Origin: Vicinamibacteria bacterium
GTDB taxonomy: Bacteria; Acidobacteriota; Vicinamibacteria; Vicinamibacterales; 2-12-FULL-66-21
Reading direction: 5' to 3'
Length of the DNA stretch: 7,901 bases
NCBI GenBank assembly: GCA_025937075.1
Contig: JAICSD010000197.1
Location: 1-7,901 of the forward strand
Shown here piece by piece: positions 6,528 to 7,901 of the stretch. The number at the start of each line of letters is the position of its first letter. Within the stretch, counting starts at the first letter, position 1. A program made the position numbers and the translations under genes. The notes beneath the pieces are model-generated. The model ran no database searches, had not been told where the DNA came from, and worked only from the letters and a program-made list of their open reading frames with translations.

Positions 6528-6550
6528 TCAAGATGCGCGTCCTGCGTCGA
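6521..6550 (-). promoter_or_regulatory. Possible promoter of the VOC gene
   Basis: Read on the minus strand, TCGACG (6545-6550, four of six to TTGACA) and CATAAT (6521-6526, five of six to TATAAT) are 18 bp apart. Transcription would start near 6514 and leave an 18-base leader containing the GGAGG site. The same 74-bp gap must also carry expression signals for gluQ on the plus strand, for which I see no convincing -35/-10 pair. Confidence 0.35.
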
Positions 6551-6570
6551 CCGATTTGTGACGAGCGCGG

Positions 6571-7386
6571 GTGCTGACCCGGTTCGCGCCGGCGCCGACC
6601 GGCTGGCTCCATCTCGGACACGTGCTCAACGCGGAGCTCGTGTGGCGCGCCGCGCGCGAACGTCACGGACGCGTGCTCCTGAGAATCGAGGATCACGATC
6701 GTGACCGCTGCCGGGCGGAGTACGAGCGCGGGATCCTCGACGATCTCGACTGGCTCGGGTACGAGCCGGACGCCTTCCCGACCGCAGCCTTTCGCGCGGG
6801 CCGCTGCGAGGGCCGTCAATCGGATCGCGAGGGTGTGTACCGCGCCGCGCTCGAGGATCTCCGGCATCAGGTCCTCGTCTACGGGTGCGACTGCACGCGA
6901 AGCGATGTCCGTGCGAGCGTCAGCGGCGGCATCGAGCTGCGTTACGGCGGACGCTGCCGGGATCGCGGTCTGCCGCTCAGCGAGGGCGTCGGATGGCGCG
7001 TCCGAATGGATCCGGGCGTCGAGCGCTTCGAGGACGAGCGCCTCGGCGTGCAGGAGCAGGATCCGTCGCTGCAGTGCGGCGACCTGCTCGTTCGCGATCG
7101 CCGCGGCAACTGGACGTATCAGTTCTGCGCCGCGGTCGACGACACGCGGCAGGCGATCGATCTGGTGATCCGCGGCGTCGATCTGCTGGCGTCGACCGGA
7201 CGGCAGATCCGCCTGGCTCGACTGCTCGGCCGGGAGCGCCCGCCGCGCTACCTGCACCATTCATTGATCATGAAGAGCGCGCAGCAGAAGTTGAGCAAGT
7301 CCGACGGCGATACGGGCGTCCGCGAGCTTCGGGCGCGCGGCTGGACGCCGGCGCACGTGAAAGAGGCCGCGCTGCGCGCGATATAA
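6571..7386 (+). CDS. gluQ: Glutamyl-Q tRNA(Asp) synthetase
   Basis: A 271-residue truncated glutamyl-tRNA synthetase paralogue that attaches glutamate to the queuosine base at the wobble position of tRNA(Asp). It has the class I catalytic core but stops where the anticodon-binding domain of GltX would begin. Motifs: FAPAPTG then HLGH (14-17, the HIGH signature), RIEDHDRDRCRAEYE in the nucleotide-binding fold, and KLSKS (240-244, the KMSKS loop). The zinc site Cys106-x-Cys108 with Tyr125-x3-Cys129 has the same CxC and YxxxC pattern as the E. coli enzyme and separates it from ordinary GltX. The start is a GTG; an in-frame TGA at 6559-6561 leaves no earlier option, and MLTRFAPAPTG is the family N-terminus. 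The ribosome site is weak. The gene is divergent from the VOC gene with a 74-bp gap and co-directional with mmsA. No queuosine biosynthesis gene is in view. Confidence 0.93.
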   Translation: MLTRFAPAPTGWLHLGHVLNAELVWRAARERHGRVLLRIEDHDRDRCRAEYERGILDDLDWLGYEPDAFPTAAFRAGRCEGRQSDREGVYRAALEDLRHQVLVYGCDCTRSDVRASVSGGIELRYGGRCRDRGLPLSEGVGWRVRMDPGVERFEDERLGVQEQDPSLQCGDLLVRDRRGNWTYQFCAAVDDTRQAIDLVIRGVDLLASTGRQIRLARLLGRERPPRYLHHSLIMKSAQQKLSKSDGDTGVRELRARGWTPAHVKEAALRAI

Positions 7387-7387
7387 T
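7382..7387 (+). promoter_or_regulatory. Perfect TATAAT -10 hexamer overlapping the gluQ stop, possible mmsA promoter
   Basis: TATAAT spans the gluQ stop codon TAA (7384-7386). It would place a transcription start near 7394, inside the 83-bp gap before mmsA. The -35 region is poor: the best candidate is GTGAAA at 7357-7362 with a 19-bp spacer. In such GC-rich DNA an exact -10 match between genes is suggestive but not proof. Confidence 0.4.
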
Positions 7388-7469
7388 CTGACGTTTGCGG
7401 GGTCCAAAAGGCGCGGCCTACATGCCGGCTGCAGAGACCCGGCTTCAAAGTGATTACGGGATTACGACC

Positions 7470-7901
7470 ATGAGCGAACAGACAGCGGCGGCAGCGCAGG
7501 CAGACGTTCATACGGACGTCGAAGTTCTTCAGAATTTCGTCGGCGGCAAATGGGTGGCGACACAGGCGCGAGAACAGGGCAGGGTCCACAATCCCGCGAC
7601 GGGCCGTGTGATCGCGCAAGTGCCCTTCTCGACCGCCGCGGACGTCGATGCGGCGGTGCAGGCCGCAAAGCGGGCGTTCCCGGGCTGGCGCGACACGCCC
7701 GTCGTGCTGCGCGCTCGGGCGCTGTTTCGCTTCGTCGCCCTCCTCGAACAGCACTTCGAAGAGCTCGCGCGTCTCGTCACGACCGAGCACGGCAAGACGC
7801 TGGATGAAGCGCGCGGCAGCGTCCGCCGCGGGATCGAGTGCGTCGAGGTCGCGTGCGGCGCGCCGTCGCTCATGATGGGATACGGCCTGGAGAACATCGC
7901 C
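7470..7901 (+). CDS. mmsA: Methylmalonate-semialdehyde dehydrogenase (CoA-acylating), N-terminal part, cut by window edge
   Basis: The first 144 residues of an aldehyde dehydrogenase superfamily member, open to the end of the window. VLQNFVGGKWV (about 19-29), VHNPATGRVIAQVP (about 39-52), the EHGKTLDEARGSVRRGIE segment (about 109-126) and SLMMGYGLENIA at the very end match the MMSDH family. Those enzymes convert malonate or methylmalonate semialdehyde to acetyl- or propionyl-CoA in valine, beta-alanine and myo-inositol catabolism. The catalytic Cys and CoA-binding parts lie outside, so activity cannot be checked. Two in-frame ATGs compete. The one at 7470 has a weak GGGA eight bases upstream. 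The one at 7422 would add 16 residues and has AAAAGG ten bases upstream. I chose 7470 because it already gives about 20 residues before the conserved fold. A short direct repeat GATTACG (7452-7458, 7460-7466) lies just before it. It may share a transcript with gluQ or use the TATAAT at 7382. Confidence 0.85.
   Translation, partial: MSEQTAAAAQADVHTDVEVLQNFVGGKWVATQAREQGRVHNPATGRVIAQVPFSTAADVDAAVQAAKRAFPGWRDTPVVLRARALFRFVALLEQHFEELARLVTTEHGKTLDEARGSVRRGIECVEVACGAPSLMMGYGLENIA

Noticed and set aside
5519..6577. 352-codon plus-strand open frame running from the permease end through the VOC gene
   Set aside because: It starts inside the permease in the wrong frame and runs antisense to the VOC gene; no recognisable domain.
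7424..7443. GCCGG/CCGGC inverted repeat in the gap before mmsA as a terminator or riboswitch
   Set aside because: Only five base pairs with a ten-base loop and no T-run; expected by chance at this GC content.

Overview
The window is a GC-rich, densely coding stretch of bacterial chromosome. It holds eight protein genes, two of them cut by the window edges, with no RNA genes, insertion sequences or CRISPR arrays that I can see. The best taxonomic clue is an 820-residue orphan FtsX/MacB-type permease of the duplicated kind (ADOP) that is greatly expanded in Acidobacteriota. GC-rich codon use, GTG starts and CCCAAC-type intergenic repeats fit that phylum, perhaps a Vicinamibacteria-like lineage. 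This assignment is inference; there is no marker gene.

Positions 1-3074 hold four co-directional minus-strand genes, read from 3074 downwards. They are a DHDPS/NAL-family lyase, a short-chain dehydrogenase (SDR) of the divergent BKR-like type, a monofunctional proline dehydrogenase, and the first 125 residues of a zinc-dependent sugar or alcohol dehydrogenase resembling glucose 1-dehydrogenase. The first three are tightly coupled: a 16-bp overlap, then a GTG start directly abutting a TAG stop. This looks like a small catabolic operon for an amino acid or a sugar acid; the substrate cannot be read from sequence alone.

Positions 3075-3224 form a divergent intergenic region with a GC-rich 20-bp tandem repeat and a plausible promoter for the plus-strand permease. 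A perfect 9+2+9 palindrome fills the spacer between that promoter's -35 and -10 elements, as a repressor operator would. The permease (3225-5687) has no ATPase partner here. It converges at a short hairpin (5705-5723) with a minus-strand two-domain VOC/glyoxalase-fold gene (5732-6496).

A divergent plus-strand pair follows: gluQ (6571-7386), a glutamyl-Q tRNA(Asp) synthetase that modifies queuosine in tRNA(Asp), and the beginning of an mmsA-like methylmalonate-semialdehyde dehydrogenase (7470 to the window end). A perfect TATAAT overlaps the gluQ stop codon and may drive mmsA.

The window is mostly ordinary metabolism. The items most worth a second look are the palindrome inside the permease promoter, the SDR with SxxxR in place of YxxxK, and the unusual composition of the lyase/SDR/proline dehydrogenase cluster. 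I see no convincing sign of a wholly new system.
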